The translations under genes were made by a program, and so were the position numbers. The notes under the pieces are model-generated. The model was given only the letters and a program-made list of their open reading frames with translations, was not told the DNA's origin and made no database searches. From Eutypella sp. D-1 (lineage: Eukaryota > Ascomycota > Sordariomycetes > Xylariales > Diatrypaceae): DNA of 64,000 nucleotides. Below, piece after piece: positions 1-11,190 of the stretch. The stretch spans positions 186,001 through 250,000 of the forward strand of contig JAJTTP010000025.1 of assembly GCA_023313575.1 (NCBI GenBank), in the 5' to 3' direction. The first letter of the stretch is position 1, and each line of letters opens with the position of its first letter.

Positions 1-852
1 GTTTCAGACAGGCAGACTGAGGGGGCAAGGTAGGTAGGTAAGGCAAGGTAGGTAAAGTGAGTCAGGTACTTATGTAAGCAAGGAAGCGAGTGGACGACGA
101 AAATACCTAACAACGGAGAGAAACACAGGAGAGAGGAGAGTTAAACCCCACTACTACGCAGCACAACAACAAGGCAACGAACAACGTAGGAGTAAAAAAA
201 GAAAGAATAGAAATGCCGCGATGCACGTCAAGTTATTCTCACTCGGCAACGAGACCCCGTAGATCCCCTTGATTTCATTCATCGGTTCACTTATCCATCT
301 CATCTTCAGTCGCTCACCTCACCTCGTCCCGTGGACAGCTACCTAACTCCGTCCGTCCGTCCGTCCGTACGAACATAGATAACCTAGCTGGCTGGTTGAA
401 ACAGCGCCTGCTCGCTATGTAGAAGAACCCCATTCCACTCGCCACACATACACGAGATCGACGAATATCGTCTCGAAGCGTCCCTATATCCCTCCATATA
501 TCCATCCCTTCCTTTCTTCCCGTCTAACAGCCCACCCCCCTTTCCTAAAGGGGAAAAAAAAAGAAGCCATGCAGTTAAATGCCATGCTAATTGGAAGAAA
601 AACTCCCGATCCGGATGATATACCGTAGATGTTGTTGAAGAAACGCAAATACCGCCTCAAAAGAAAAGAAGAAGAAAAAATACACAAAAACCGCAAAATT
701 CCTATCCCAGCCCCTTTTTGTAGTTCGGTTGTTGAAACGCCCATAGTTCGAGGACTAGGGAGGGGGGGGGTCAAGGCCCCTTCCTCTAGTCGCGTGAAGA
801 AAAAAAAAGATCTATATACGTTCTCTATTGAGAAAACCGTTGCGCATCGCTT
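1..852. other. Non-coding stretch downstream of adenosine kinase
   Basis: No convincing coding sequence is seen. The stretch holds GGTAGGTA/AGGCAAGG-type simple sequence in the first 80 bases, a (CCGT)5 microsatellite at 349-368 and A-rich tracts. The part next to 853 should include the 3' UTR of the adenosine kinase gene. Short open frames here are low complexity. Confidence 0.6.
349..368. repeat. (CCGT)5 microsatellite
   Basis: Five perfect tandem CCGT units, read directly from the sequence. Confidence 0.9.
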
Positions 853-2237
853 TTATTGCGAGGACGCGGTGTAGGCCTGCTTAGGGAAGGGATACGAGGG
901 GCCGAGCTCCTGGATGCTCAGGCGCGCAAGCCACTGTCCCATATCGACGCAAGTCTCGAGGGGTTTACCCTGGACAAGGCCCGCAACAAAGCCGCCGGCG
1001 AAGGCGTCGCCAGCACCATTGGTATCGACGATCTTGGCGGTATCGATAGCGTGGACGGGGTACTCCGCAATATCGGCCTGGCCCTGGACGGCAACGACAG
1101 TAGGTTTAGTACCGTGGGTGACGACGGCGACGCGGGGCCGTTTGGCGTTAGCCTTGGGGAGGTCGGCGATGGCGCGGGCGATGGCGCGGATGTCGGAGGC
1201 GTCGGCCAGAGTTTCGAGGCCGTGCGACCGCGCGTACGCTTCTGCTTCTGTTTCGTTGCAGATCACGTAGTCCCAGTACGGGGACGACGCGTCCAGCGGG
1301 TCCTTGAAGAATTGCGGGATGAACGGCGCCGACATGTTCACCACGAAGGCCTTGTCGTTGGCCGCGGCCTCCTGGGCCAGGGCCTGGATGGCGTCGGGGC
1401 AGACTGAGTGGGGGGGAATGTCAGCGATAGATAGGTCAGAGGGAAGACAGGGGGAAAGGGAGGAGGGGAGGATACTTACCAGTGAAATGGAAGCCACCGA
1501 CATAGTAGAAGCGGGCGCCTTCTACGAGCTTCCAGATATCAGGACGCTTGAGATGGGCGAGGTCGTAGTGGTTCGCAGCAGCGAGGTCAGTGCAAAGGCT
1601 GCGGTTATGGCCGGTGATGACGACGCCGCAGCGACCGGTAGGCTCCTTGGGGTCGACGCGGTACTCGACGCGGAGGCCGACCTCGCGGACGGCATCGCGG
1701 AGGATGGCGGCGTACTTGTCATCGCCGACGCCGCCGAGGTAGACGACGCTGTCGGCGGGCAGGATGTACTGGGCGCCGCGGGCGGTGTTCTGGGCGGCGC
1801 CGCCCGCGATCAGCTTCGCGTCGTAGTTGTTCAGCAGCTCCTCATACAGCGGGATATGCTTGGGCTCGGCCAAGATGGCGTCGTTCGCCTTCAGGCCGTA
1901 CTTGTCCAGGAGTTCCTGGTTACCCTGGGCCTGGATGTCTGGATGGGTGGGATATTGTTAGTTGCGGGGCAATTTTATGAAGATTTTCTTGAGAGAAAGT
2001 ATTGGTGATGAATTATTCGAGGGGCTGCTTATATGCCCATTGGACAATGATGAAATTGTGTCGGGCAGAATGCTTGTGGTGGTGGTGTTGTTGGTAATGG
2101 GACACCCAAGAACACAACACAACGCGGGGCAACCGGATAAAACACACACAAAAATTAGAAAGGGAAATAAAAGCTAGAAACTCACCCAAAAGAGGATTCT
2201 CCAAGCACAGGAGAGGGTACTGCTTATCGGCTGCCAT
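853..2237 (-). CDS. Adenosine kinase (pfkB/ribokinase family)
   Basis: Adenosine kinase transfers phosphate from ATP to adenosine to make AMP. This salvages adenosine and keeps the methyl cycle running by removing the product of S-adenosylhomocysteine hydrolysis. Three exons (2237-2186, 1938-1480, 1403-853) join in frame to 353 residues, the usual length for this family. The start begins MAADKQYPLLCLENPLLD. The N-terminal ribokinase signature GGAAQNTARGAQ and the C-terminal pfkB signature DTNGAGDAFAGGF are both intact; D303 in GAGD is the expected catalytic base. Introns of 247 and 76 nt have GTGAGT and GTAAGT donors. The reading frame stays open for 150 codons upstream of this ATG to another ATG at 2687, giving a mitochondrial-presequence-like extension (separate entry). 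The gene is a single copy here with unrelated neighbours. Confidence 0.95.
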
Positions 2238-2687
2238 GTTGGAATATCGTCTAAAGCTGCTGGGTATATTACGGCGGCAATGAATTTTGGTTCTTGTCGA
2301 GGAGGTTATTGTTGAGTGGTGGAATCGGATAGAGTGGGATGATGATGATGAAGTATAAGAAAAGTTACTCCCGTTATTATTATGGCGCGGGGGGATATTT
2401 TTACTGTAAAGCCCGAGGGGAAGCCCCTGGCCGGCGCTAATAGCGGGGTCGCTGATCAGGGTGGGGTATGGGAATTGGGGGAGGATTTTGGCGGTGGTGG
2501 TGGTGGTGGTGAAAAGTCGGGAGTTGTTCTTCGTCCAGCCCCTGCCGTTGTTGCCCGCATTATTATACACCGTAGCTCTTGCCGATGCCGTTGCAGTCGG
2601 ATAAAGGGCCGAAGAGTAAGAACTCCTTCCCAGCAGATTTCTCCCCAGCAGCGGAGATCGCTTTAACAGAATACCGGAAGTAGCCAT
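2238..2687 (-). other. In-frame N-terminal extension of adenosine kinase, mitochondrial-presequence-like
   Basis: From an ATG at 2687-2685 the frame is open for 150 codons and runs directly into the MAADKQY start of adenosine kinase. The first 60 residues (starting MATSGILLKRSPLLGR) are rich in Arg, Lys, Leu, Ser and Thr and have no acidic residue. The last residues before the inner Met are SFRRYSN, which resembles the R-x-Y/S site cut by mitochondrial processing peptidase and Icp55. Both ATGs have A at -3 and G at +4. By leaky scanning or alternative promoters this could give mitochondrial and cytosolic forms. It could instead be an open 5' UTR. The presequence reading is inference. Confidence 0.45.
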
Positions 2688-3743
2688 AGTAGTCTGTTTT
2701 GTTTTGTTCCTCAGCTTTTTGCTGAGAATTGGTGGTGTATAAATCAATTTAAATAAAACCAAGCCAAATATCTGGTCGGGATATCTTTTCTATTCAGATA
2801 ATTCCTTAAAATCAGGTGTGGATGTTGGACATATATGTAACATCGGAATTCCACCTGGGGATAATAACCTTAGTTAAATCTTTTTGTACGATCAATTGAT
2901 TGATTATATACCTAAGGGGAGGGAAAACGGACGGGAAACGGCGATGCGATCGTCCGATTTTTTCGGTTTACGGAATATGGCCTGATATCCCCAAGCGCAG
3001 ACTTGAAACGTATAACATTTACAACCCGAAACATAAACAAATTGATAAATACATACAAAGCTCCAAATGCTGGGCACGGAATTTCAGAGTCTCTTATATC
3101 GACAAACCTAATACCTAATCTATTCTTCCCCGTGTGCGGTCAGACTGACGTTTCTTACCTCGAGATAAGTTTACCTACCTACCTAGGTACCTTACCTAGG
3201 AAGAGCAAGCAGTGGGGCCCTGTGGCCCGGAATTTCGCCCCGGGGTTTCTTTCTTCTGCAGTCGGGTTTCGAGGCTATATTTTATCTTACCTACGGGTCC
3301 GGGTATAACAGAGTAGAGTAGTTATGGAGATGAAGATGAAGTTAATCTGAACCTACAACGCCTGGGCTATTTATTATTTATTTTCTGCCCCGTCGTTCAC
3401 CTCACCTCACCTCACCTCATCACTACCTAGAGCAGCAGTAGTTGCTCCCATGGCGGTGCTTCTAAGCCTCTCTTATGTAAAGAAGCAAACCCAAGTAACG
3501 CAATTTAGTCGTAGCTCTCGTCTGTGTGTTTAATGGATTGATTTTGCTTGATTGTTGATTCCAGGTACTTTCCCATTGAGCTCTATCTGAAAGCTCACCA
3601 GTACCTTACACAGATGCCGCAAAAGTGCAAATGAAGTAATAAAACTCCCAACCGCCGGTGAACCATGTGAACCCCCCGTAAGGAACAAACTTCCAGGTGT
3701 GTTTTTCTTTCTTCTTTCTTCTTTACCCCTTCTTCTCCTTCTC
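2688..3743. other. Intergenic: adenosine kinase promoter side and uL2 3' side
   Basis: No gene is recognised. Both neighbours are on the minus strand, so the left part is the upstream region of adenosine kinase and the right part the 3' flank of ribosomal protein uL2. A TACCTACCTACCTAGGTACC-type tract lies at about 3172-3199, and (CACCT)n repeats lie near 3400-3418. Confidence 0.5.
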
Positions 3744-4969
3744 CTACTCCTTCGTCTTCTGGGTACCACGCAGCAGACCCGTCCGTCTCGCGGCAATGAG
3801 ACCCGCCTTCTGACCCTGTGCCGCGTATCTCGAGATCGTAGACGCCTTACCAATGTGTTGATGGTTACCCTAAACGAGGAAAAAGGTATGTCAGCATCCG
3901 GTCTCCTAAAACGTGTTCGCCTGATTTCCTTTTTCTCGTCCATTTCGTCTACGACCACGATGATGACGACGATGATAATGAGAATATGCCTCCTCCTGGG
4001 GATCTACTTACACCACCGTGAGGATGGTCGACGGGGTTCATGGCAACACCACGAGTCTTGGGCCAGCTGTTGCGCTTGACCGCGAACTTATGCTTGGCAC
4101 GCGAGGCCTTGAGGAGGGGCTTGTCGGTACGGCCACCGCCGGCAACGATGCCGATCATGCCACGGGCGTTGCTGTTGATGACCTTCTTGGCGCCGGAGGG
4201 GAGCTTGACACGGGTCTTGCCCTCGTCGGGGTTGTGGCCGATGACGGTGACGTAGTTGCCGGAGGTGCGGCCGAGAGCGCCGCGGTCGCCGGGCTGCTCC
4301 TCGACGTTGGAGATGACGGTACCCTCGGGGATGGAGCCGAGGGGGAGGATGTTGCCGACGGTCAGGGCGGCCTTCTTGCCGGCGTAGATGAACTGGCCGG
4401 TGTACATGCCCTCATTGGCGATGAAGGTCTCCTTGTGCTGCTTGAACTTGTAGGAGTCGCGGAAGACGACCTGGGCGAGGGGCGCACCACGGCCGGGGTC
4501 GTGGATGATGTTCTTGATTACGCCCCGTACGTAACCGTGTCGCTCGGCGTAGTCGAGGGTTCGGAACTGGGCGGGAGCCTTTCGCAGGCGGGTGATGCTG
4601 GCTAGAGAGAAGAACGAGGTGTGAGCGAAAGATGAGCCCGACAACCCATATACATGTCCATCACCACCATAATCCCGGCTAGCAGGCGTTTACAAAAATC
4701 GACTGTTGATCGGCGGGGGAACATGGGAACATGGGAACATGAAATCGAGGTGTGGACGTCCTTCGCAGCGAAATCGATATCGTGGTATTTCATCGTCGGA
4801 TTAACTTACTGAAAATACCGCCATTGCCCTTTCTCTGGTTACGAATCTGTAGACGGGGGAGAAAATCCAATATCAGCAAGACAGCTCGATCTCGATTCAC
4901 AGAATTTTAAATTAATATAGTAAAAAATCCATGAATCCATCAAAGAATGTAACATACCACGCGACCCAT
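3744..4969 (-). CDS. 60S ribosomal protein uL2 (L8 in mammals, L2 in yeast)
   Basis: This is a core protein of the large cytosolic ribosomal subunit, next to the peptidyl-transferase centre. Four exons (4969-4958, 4846-4810, 4601-4012, 3869-3744) join to 254 residues, the standard length for eukaryotic uL2. The protein starts [16 protein letters not shown]. It carries the family signatures [36 protein letters not shown] and [18 protein letters not shown], including the conserved histidine loop, and ends in [11 protein letters not shown]. The first exon codes only four residues and the second about twelve, so two introns lie within the first 17 codons, a typical fungal ribosomal-protein arrangement. 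The last intron (3870-4011) interrupts the HPHGG/GNHQH loop. It is divergent from the RRM gene at 5843 across an 873-nt spacer with a GATAA cluster. Confidence 0.97.
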
Positions 4970-5842
4970 CTTGCCGGTCTACTCGTCGTAATTCGGGATG
5001 GTTATTATGTTTCTCTTCTTGGTGAGAGGTGGGATGGGATGGTGGTTGGTGGTTGAAGGTTTTCGACGTTAAGGAAAAGCGACCCCAGAGAAATTCGGGT
5101 ATTTTTCCCCTATGCACCCTTCAATTTTGTGTGTGGAAGTGGTGCCCTTTGCCTTGTTTGGTCCGTTAGGGTCGCTAAAATTTGGTAATTAAGACTTTAG
5201 TGCCTTAAGGCCACAAATTTCTCTTATCGGCGCTTATCTGCTTATCGTAGTGTCGATACGTACTTGAATTCAACCCAGCCACAGAGATTAAAGTGGATGG
5301 GACAGCTGATAAGATAAGTCGCTTGATCAGCCACAAGAATCTCCCAGCCACAATTATTTTAGCTCCATGCGGGCTGGCGGGTAGATGAGTGGGTCGATGT
5401 GACCTCAGCTACATTAGGTAATTAGCGCTCAGAAAAACGCGGCTGGTCGCCCTAGCAAGCTCATCTGCTGCATTTACCTGCCTCCTTCCTGTCGCGCCAA
5501 AAAGCGATACAAGTACCCGTGGACTCCGTACTTCGTACTTCATACTTCAAGGTTGGTAGTGGAAGAATGATATTTACTATTTACATATTCATTTATTCAC
5601 AATAAGACAGCCTTGAACCTTGCATACAACATAGAAACTTCGTTTACTTATCTCACACTCCAAACTTCGATCATTCATCATCCATCCAATTTTCAATATC
5701 TTTTTTCCCTTTTTTTTCTTCTTTGTAAACAGTCTTCAATCACCGCTCCACTCCACTCACTGTATCTACTTGGTCGATAGATCAATTGATCGATTTGATT
5801 TGTTCTTCGTCTACGGATACATATCATCATATCGTCGTCAAT
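4970..5842. other. Divergent promoter region between uL2 and RRM protein genes
   Basis: The 873-nt spacer between two divergent start codons holds no gene. It contains five GATAA/TTATC motifs (5224-5317) and a CT-rich tract (about 5640-5760) just before the plus-strand gene, typical of a fungal transcript leader. Confidence 0.6.
5224..5317. promoter_or_regulatory. Cluster of five GATAA motifs
   Basis: TTATC (GATAA on the minus strand) occurs at 5224-5228, 5234-5238 and 5242-5246. GATAA occurs on the plus strand at 5308-5312 and 5313-5317. Such motifs bind GATA-type zinc-finger regulators in fungi (nitrogen, iron and light regulators). Their spacing here, between a ribosomal-protein gene and an RNA-binding-protein gene, suggests a shared control site. 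Function is inferred only. Confidence 0.4.
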
Positions 5843-7170
5843 ATGCCGCCAAAGGAACATGCCACCGATTTCGAGAAGATCATAAATGCTGGTACGTCAC
5901 TTCGCGAAATGCAGCCATCGCGGAGGTGGTCTGCGCGACACGATTCTTTATTTTTTTCTCTTTAGATCTCGAGCTAACCAAAAGCCGTGTGTGATATCGA
6001 TGGTTATCAACAGGTCGCGAACGAAAGAAGAACGAGGATCTGGCCGCTCGCATCTTCAGCAGAGACAGCCAGCGCCGGTCCAGCGCTCCCATCAAAGCGA
6101 ACGCCGGCGGTTCACTAGCGAGTCGCGTCGGCGTGAAGAAGGTATACCGTTTTCAACGAATAATGAAAGCTCTTGTATAACTAACACTTTGGCTTTCCCC
6201 TTTCCCATAGCGAGTCTCTTCTGCTGCGCGTATACCGGCAGGCAATCCCGACAATGACTGGACGCACGACCTGCACCACCAGCCGAATAATCGTCGGAAG
6301 GGCGCACCACCACCGCAGCAGCAACCCAAGCCCAACTCCCTCGCCGCGCGCATTCACGCCCCAGGCACCGCACCCCCCAAGTCCGCCCCGACTCGGCCCT
6401 CCCGTGCATCTAAGCTCGCCAACGCCTGGACGCGAACCACCGCCTCGCCCGCCGCGGCGCAACAGCAGATCAACAACGTTCGCGGGCCCGCGTCGCGATA
6501 CCAGAAGAACCAGCAGCAACAGCAACAACAGCAGCAGCCACCGAACGGCCCGGGCCTCACCATCCGAGGCCTGGCCGGGCCCTACATAGTCATGGCCCAG
6601 AACTTCGCCCCCGGCACCACCGCCGCCGATATCGAGAGCGCTATGACTCCCGTCGGCGGACTCGTCAGCAGCTGTCGGCTGGTTAAAACTCATCCTATAG
6701 TGATTGCCGAGATCGTGTTCGAGAACAAGGAGGGCGCCGACCGCGTCGTCCAGACCTTCAATAACCAGACTGTCAGTATCCCCCCTTTCTTTCTACTGTG
6801 CGAATCCGCCTCCCTTGATCTGTACAGGAGGGGATTTGAGATTCAACGCTAACACTATTTCCCCCACCAGGCCGACGGCAGAACCCTGAACGTCTACATG
6901 CGACCCGGCGGGAACTACATACCAAGCTACCGGGCGAGCGAGTCGCGAGCGGGCGCCGGCGCCAACCACGTGGTGCTGGACGGAACCCTGGGCTTCGACG
7001 ACCCCATGGAGATGGACGCGGGCTACGGCGGGGGAGGAGGAAACCAGAACGGCGGCGGGCTGTACAGCGACACGCTCGTTACGAACGGGACGAACGGCAA
7101 CAGCCACCGTCGGGGTAGGGGCTTCAACAACAACAATAACCGGGCCGGTTACGGCGGCGGAGGCCGGTAG
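5843..7170 (+). CDS. Single-RRM RNA-binding protein, Gln/Gly-rich
   Basis: Four exons (5843-5891, 6014-6141, 6211-6771, 6871-7170) join to 345 residues. The N-terminus (MPPKEHATDFEKIINAG, then a basic RERKKNEDLAARIF segment) is followed by a Pro/Gln-rich stretch with a run of nine Gln at about 6508-6536. One RRM-like domain follows (GLTIRGLAGPYIVMAQNFAPGT through ADGRTLNVYMRP), split by the third intron. The C-terminus is Gly/Asn/Arg-rich (RGRGFNNNNN, GYGGGGR), an RGG-like RNA-binding tail. The overall plan, with a short acidic/basic head, one RRM and a Gly-rich tail, is like nuclear mRNA-packaging or export adaptors of the Yra1/ALY type, but I do not recognise a specific orthologue. All introns close in frame, and the third has a GTCAGT donor. 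Divergent from uL2. Confidence 0.85.
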
Positions 7171-7678
7171 TACGAGCTCCCTCCACTTCGGGCTGGCCGT
7201 TTCATCATCATCATCGGGAACTGGACTACTACTGGCATATTTGTAATAATACTAAGGCAGAGAGAGGGCAGAGAGAGAGAGGGGCAGTGAACCATGGGCC
7301 GGGGATCCGGGGATGTAAAAGGACGGATGGTAAAATGTAAGTAAGGCAGGGGAAGAAGAAGAAGAACCATAAACACCATGTCGGGACCACACCTTACTTT
7401 TTCCTCCACTCATTACCCTCGGCTCGCTGAAGGAATATTTGTTGAGTTGAGGGGGAGCGGGGGGGGAGGGGGAGGGTATCCGTAATCTGCGCAGGATAAA
7501 GACGCAGTCGATATCTAAACACCGAGCGGCAGTCTCTCTACGTACGTGACTTGGAGAAAAAACCAGAATGGAGCAGGCGGGCGGGCGGGCGGGCGGACGA
7601 GGGAGAGCACCGGAGTGCGGACGGGAGTGGATCGCTTCGGACCGGACTAGGTAGTTCGGGCCCGGGGTTAAGGTTAGA

Positions 7679-7708
7679 CTACCTACCTACCTACCTACCT
7701 ACCTACCT
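7679..7708. repeat. (CTAC)n microsatellite
   Basis: About seven tandem CTAC units are visible directly, followed at 7743-7779 by about seven CCCTG units and preceded at 7575-7597 by (GGCG)n. Confidence 0.9.
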
Positions 7709-9958
7709 TGTGTGTCCCCCAACTTGCGTAAACTCCCCCCAACCCTGCCCTGCCCTGCCCTGCCCTGCCCTGCCCTGCCTGCCTACCAAGTACCAAATAA
7801 CGGAGAACGTAGATGAGATCAATACAAATACAACGAAAGACAAGACAAGACGAGATTAAAGGAGGAACCGGAAAAATTACCGCAGCCCAACCAACGACAA
7901 TAACCCTCCTTGCGTTTTACCGTCTCGCCTTCCTATCTCTCCGGAGACGAGACGATGAGGACCTCGTCATCACCATCACCATCGCCATCATAGGGCGTCA
8001 GGTGTAAAAAATAAAATAAAAAATAAAAATAAAAACCTAGAGCAGAGAGAGAGAGAGAGTAAGGACTGTATACAGTCCACGTCTATGTCTATGTCTGTAG
8101 CGCCGCGATGTTACAATGATGCTCTCGTAGAAAGAAAAGAAATGGGCGGCGGGGAGGGCCCCTCCGTTTTATTTTAGAAATATTTGCTTCACACACCTAG
8201 GTACCTAACCATATGGTAGTATCATCCTTCCGGGGCTAACTTGTGCCCCCGCCTCCCGTACAGTCATGGTATTAGGACCCATCGCCATCGATCACATCCC
8301 ACAGTTTCTTCACTTTACTCTTACTCTTACTCCGACTTTCCGCTTTTCCTTCCTTTCTTTCTTTCATTCTTCTCCCGCAAATGTAAATTGGCTTAACTAA
8401 GCTAATCCCACTCTAAAAATGCACACCACCGTCGCCGCTGCTACTTGCCCTACATATAAGTAGTGCTAGCTAGGTTCATGTCCTAACCTACACAGATAAT
8501 AGGTATGCAGACGGACACCGGGGCCGGGTGGAGAGGGGGGATGACGAACGAGTACGCAGCATGGCACAACGCAGCATACCACGGGCAGACAGGCAGGATC
8601 ACTGGCGAACACGTACGATTCCATATTCCCCTATTCCATACCTAGCTTTTCTCACGCCGGCCCTCCACGCGCACTTCCTTTCCTTTCCTTCCTTTCCTTC
8701 CTTCCCCATTTTCCCCCTTCTTATCCTATGTTGAGAAAAGACGAGAAGAGAAAATTGGGTAATCCAGCATGAACGGGTGGGTGTGTAAGTTAGGTAGGGT
8801 AAGGTAAGGTAAGGTAAGTATGTGTATGACACACGACGAGACAGGACAAGATAGTCAGTAATTCAGAAACACCTCCTCAATTGCTTTACTCTGCTTCGCA
8901 TTGCCTTATCTCTGTCCCTCCCTCCCAGCTTACTCTAGTAACCCCTCGGCATCATCCTCATCCATCCTCCCCCCCTCTCCTCTCCTCTCCTACCCGCCTC
9001 CCGACGAACCTAAGGCCCTGCTCCCCTGGCTGGAATCCTCCACTCCCTCCCCCTGTCCCCGGCCTTCGAGTCCAGTGCACCCAAAAATGGAATGGCATGG
9101 CATGGGATGGCATGACATGGCCTAGATGCGCGTGCGCGTGTGTATGTGTGTGTTAAGAAGGCAAGGTAAGGTAACTAAGTAACCGAAGAAGAAGATAGAA
9201 ACCACGTCCATCTCGTCGTCATCCACACGCAAGCTTAGGTGTCCTTATGTAATGCTATGTCATCATATCGTCCCCATTCCCTGCCCCGCTGTCCGGTCCG
9301 GTCGGCCGTAAATCATACCGCGTCACGTCGTCGTTCTTTCCCTTCCCTTTCCCTTCACTGTAGTGCGCGCACCTTCCTTTGCCAGCCTTGCCTCGCCTCG
9401 CCTCGCCTCGCCACCGAGATACAGAGAAGAAAGAAATCCCGACGAACGCAGCCCAGCCAGCCAAGCCAGCGAAGGTAAGTAAAGTAAAGTTTCCCCCATC
9501 TCACCAACGAACGACACACACCCTTAAGCCCTCCGCCCTCCTCCCCATCCTCATCCACGACCGATACCAAAACGATAAAACCGACGATAAAGAATAAACA
9601 CTAAAAAAAAAAAGTGAAAAGAAAAAAAAAAAGGAATATCGGGTAAGGCCTCCTACCAACCAAAACATATGCATGAACCCGCAATTCCCTTCATCATAAA
9701 AAGGCTAGGTAGGTAGGTAGGTAGGTACCTAGGCATAGATTGCCTGACCGGCTGACCGACCCAATACCAGCAGAGCTAAGTAGGTACCAATGCACAGCAA
9801 ACATAAACAGAAAAGAGAGAGAGGGAGCTGGAGCTGGAGCTGAAACTGAGTTGGGCAAGAAGACCCAGCCAGCCAGCCAACCCCAACTACCCAGCAAGCC
9901 AGCACACTCCCAGCCCAGCAACCGCACCAACTCACATTTTCCGAATATCAAGGGTGAT

Positions 9959-10060
9959 GGGATAGGATAGAATAGGATAGGATAGAATAGGATAGGATAG
10001 AATAGGATAGGATAGAATAGGATAGGATAGGATAGGATAGGATAGGATAGGATAGGATAT
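9959..10060. repeat. GGATA/GGATAGAATA minisatellite
   Basis: About 100 bases of tandem GGATA pentamers. The first half alternates with GAATA variants in a higher-order unit of 10-15 bases; the second half is pure GGATA. Confidence 0.95.
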
Positions 10061-10307
10061 ATGAACAAACGAGGGACAAGTGAAGAAGACGGACCGGACT
10101 GGACTAGTGCCGAACCAGAGGAAGGGGGCAGTCAGCGAGATCTTTCTTTAGAAAAAAAAAAGAAGAAAATCAATTTCATGCCTTGCCTTGCCTTGCCTTG
10201 CCCCGCCTCGATCCCAGAAAAACTTGGGAGCAGGCGCCATTCCGCTTCCTTCCTTCCTTGCCTTCGCTTTTTGCGAGAAAAAACGCAGGCACGGAAAAAA
10301 AAAAAGA

Positions 10308-10367
10308 AGATCCAGATCCAGATCCAGACCCAGATCCATATCCAGAACCCAGATTCAGATTTCAGAT
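10308..10367. repeat. AGATCC hexamer array, degenerating
   Basis: Tandem CAGATC-type hexamers, perfect at the left end and diverging to the right. A short (ATGG)n run follows at 10402-10422. Confidence 0.8.
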
Positions 10368-11190
10368 TTTCATCCGGCAATGGGGGCAGGCAATCAACAC
10401 TCATGGATGGATGGATGGATGGAGGGGAACTGACTTCCTCCACCTTTCCGCATTCCATCTTCTTCAACTGCAACACTCGGTCACTGCCTTGCCCATCCCA
10501 GCCCAGGTCATACTCACTGCCTAGGTTGAGTAGTAAGTATGTCGTCGGGAGGATTCATGTACGTATGCCACCTGACGGGGAAGGGAGGCGGGGACGGGGG
10601 GCGGGAGTTAATTGGCTTGACCAGCAGCAGCCCCCTGGGACGCAACGCATGTGTAGACAGGCAGGCAGGCAGGCAGGCAAGTAGGCGTGTGCAATCAGTC
10701 TTAAGTCATGATATGCATAACACGCAACACGCACAAAGGGAAAACTTCGATAGTATCGTATCGTATCGTATCTTCTTTCGTGCTTTGCGCTCCTTTGCCC
10801 CGCCAAGGTAGGTATCTTACAATCCACCCCTCTCAGACCAGACCAGACCAGACCCCCTCCGTCCCGTCCGTAAGCATACGCCATACAAAGCTCAGGCTCT
10901 TCTTCTTCTTCTTGCCTGCCAGCGCAAACTAGGGAGAAAGGTTGCAGGTGCAGCAGATTCAACTCAGTCTGTCTGAAGAAAAAAAAAAGATCAAATCAGC
11001 GACACGGTCCTTTAGAAACCCGGACAAAATAGACCGGCACCCATAATGTGGACCAATCTGAATTGGGGCATCCGAAGCCGAAGTCGTTTGCGCTGCGCCC
11101 CCCATCGTGTTTGAGGATCTGTCTCATCGTATCCAAATTTAGTAATAGGTTAGTCGGGTGTAGGTATCACACATCCATCTCGCGATATTC

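Larger units (their letters stand above)
7171..11190. other. 4.0-kb low-complexity non-coding stretch between convergent genes
   Basis: This lies between the stop codons of the RRM gene (+) and YAK1 (-). I see no gene, only a dense series of simple repeats: a G-rich quadruplex-like tract (7450-7477), (GGCG)n, (CTAC)n, (CCCTG)n, T/C-rich blocks, a GGATA minisatellite (9959-10060), an AGATCC array and (ATGG)n and (CAGG)n runs. Open frames here read as repeat translations. Long 3' UTRs or non-coding transcripts are possible. Confidence 0.6.

Noticed and set aside
9694..10068. Open frames across the GGATA minisatellite
   Set aside because: They are translations of the pentamer repeat (YPILSYPIL), not protein.
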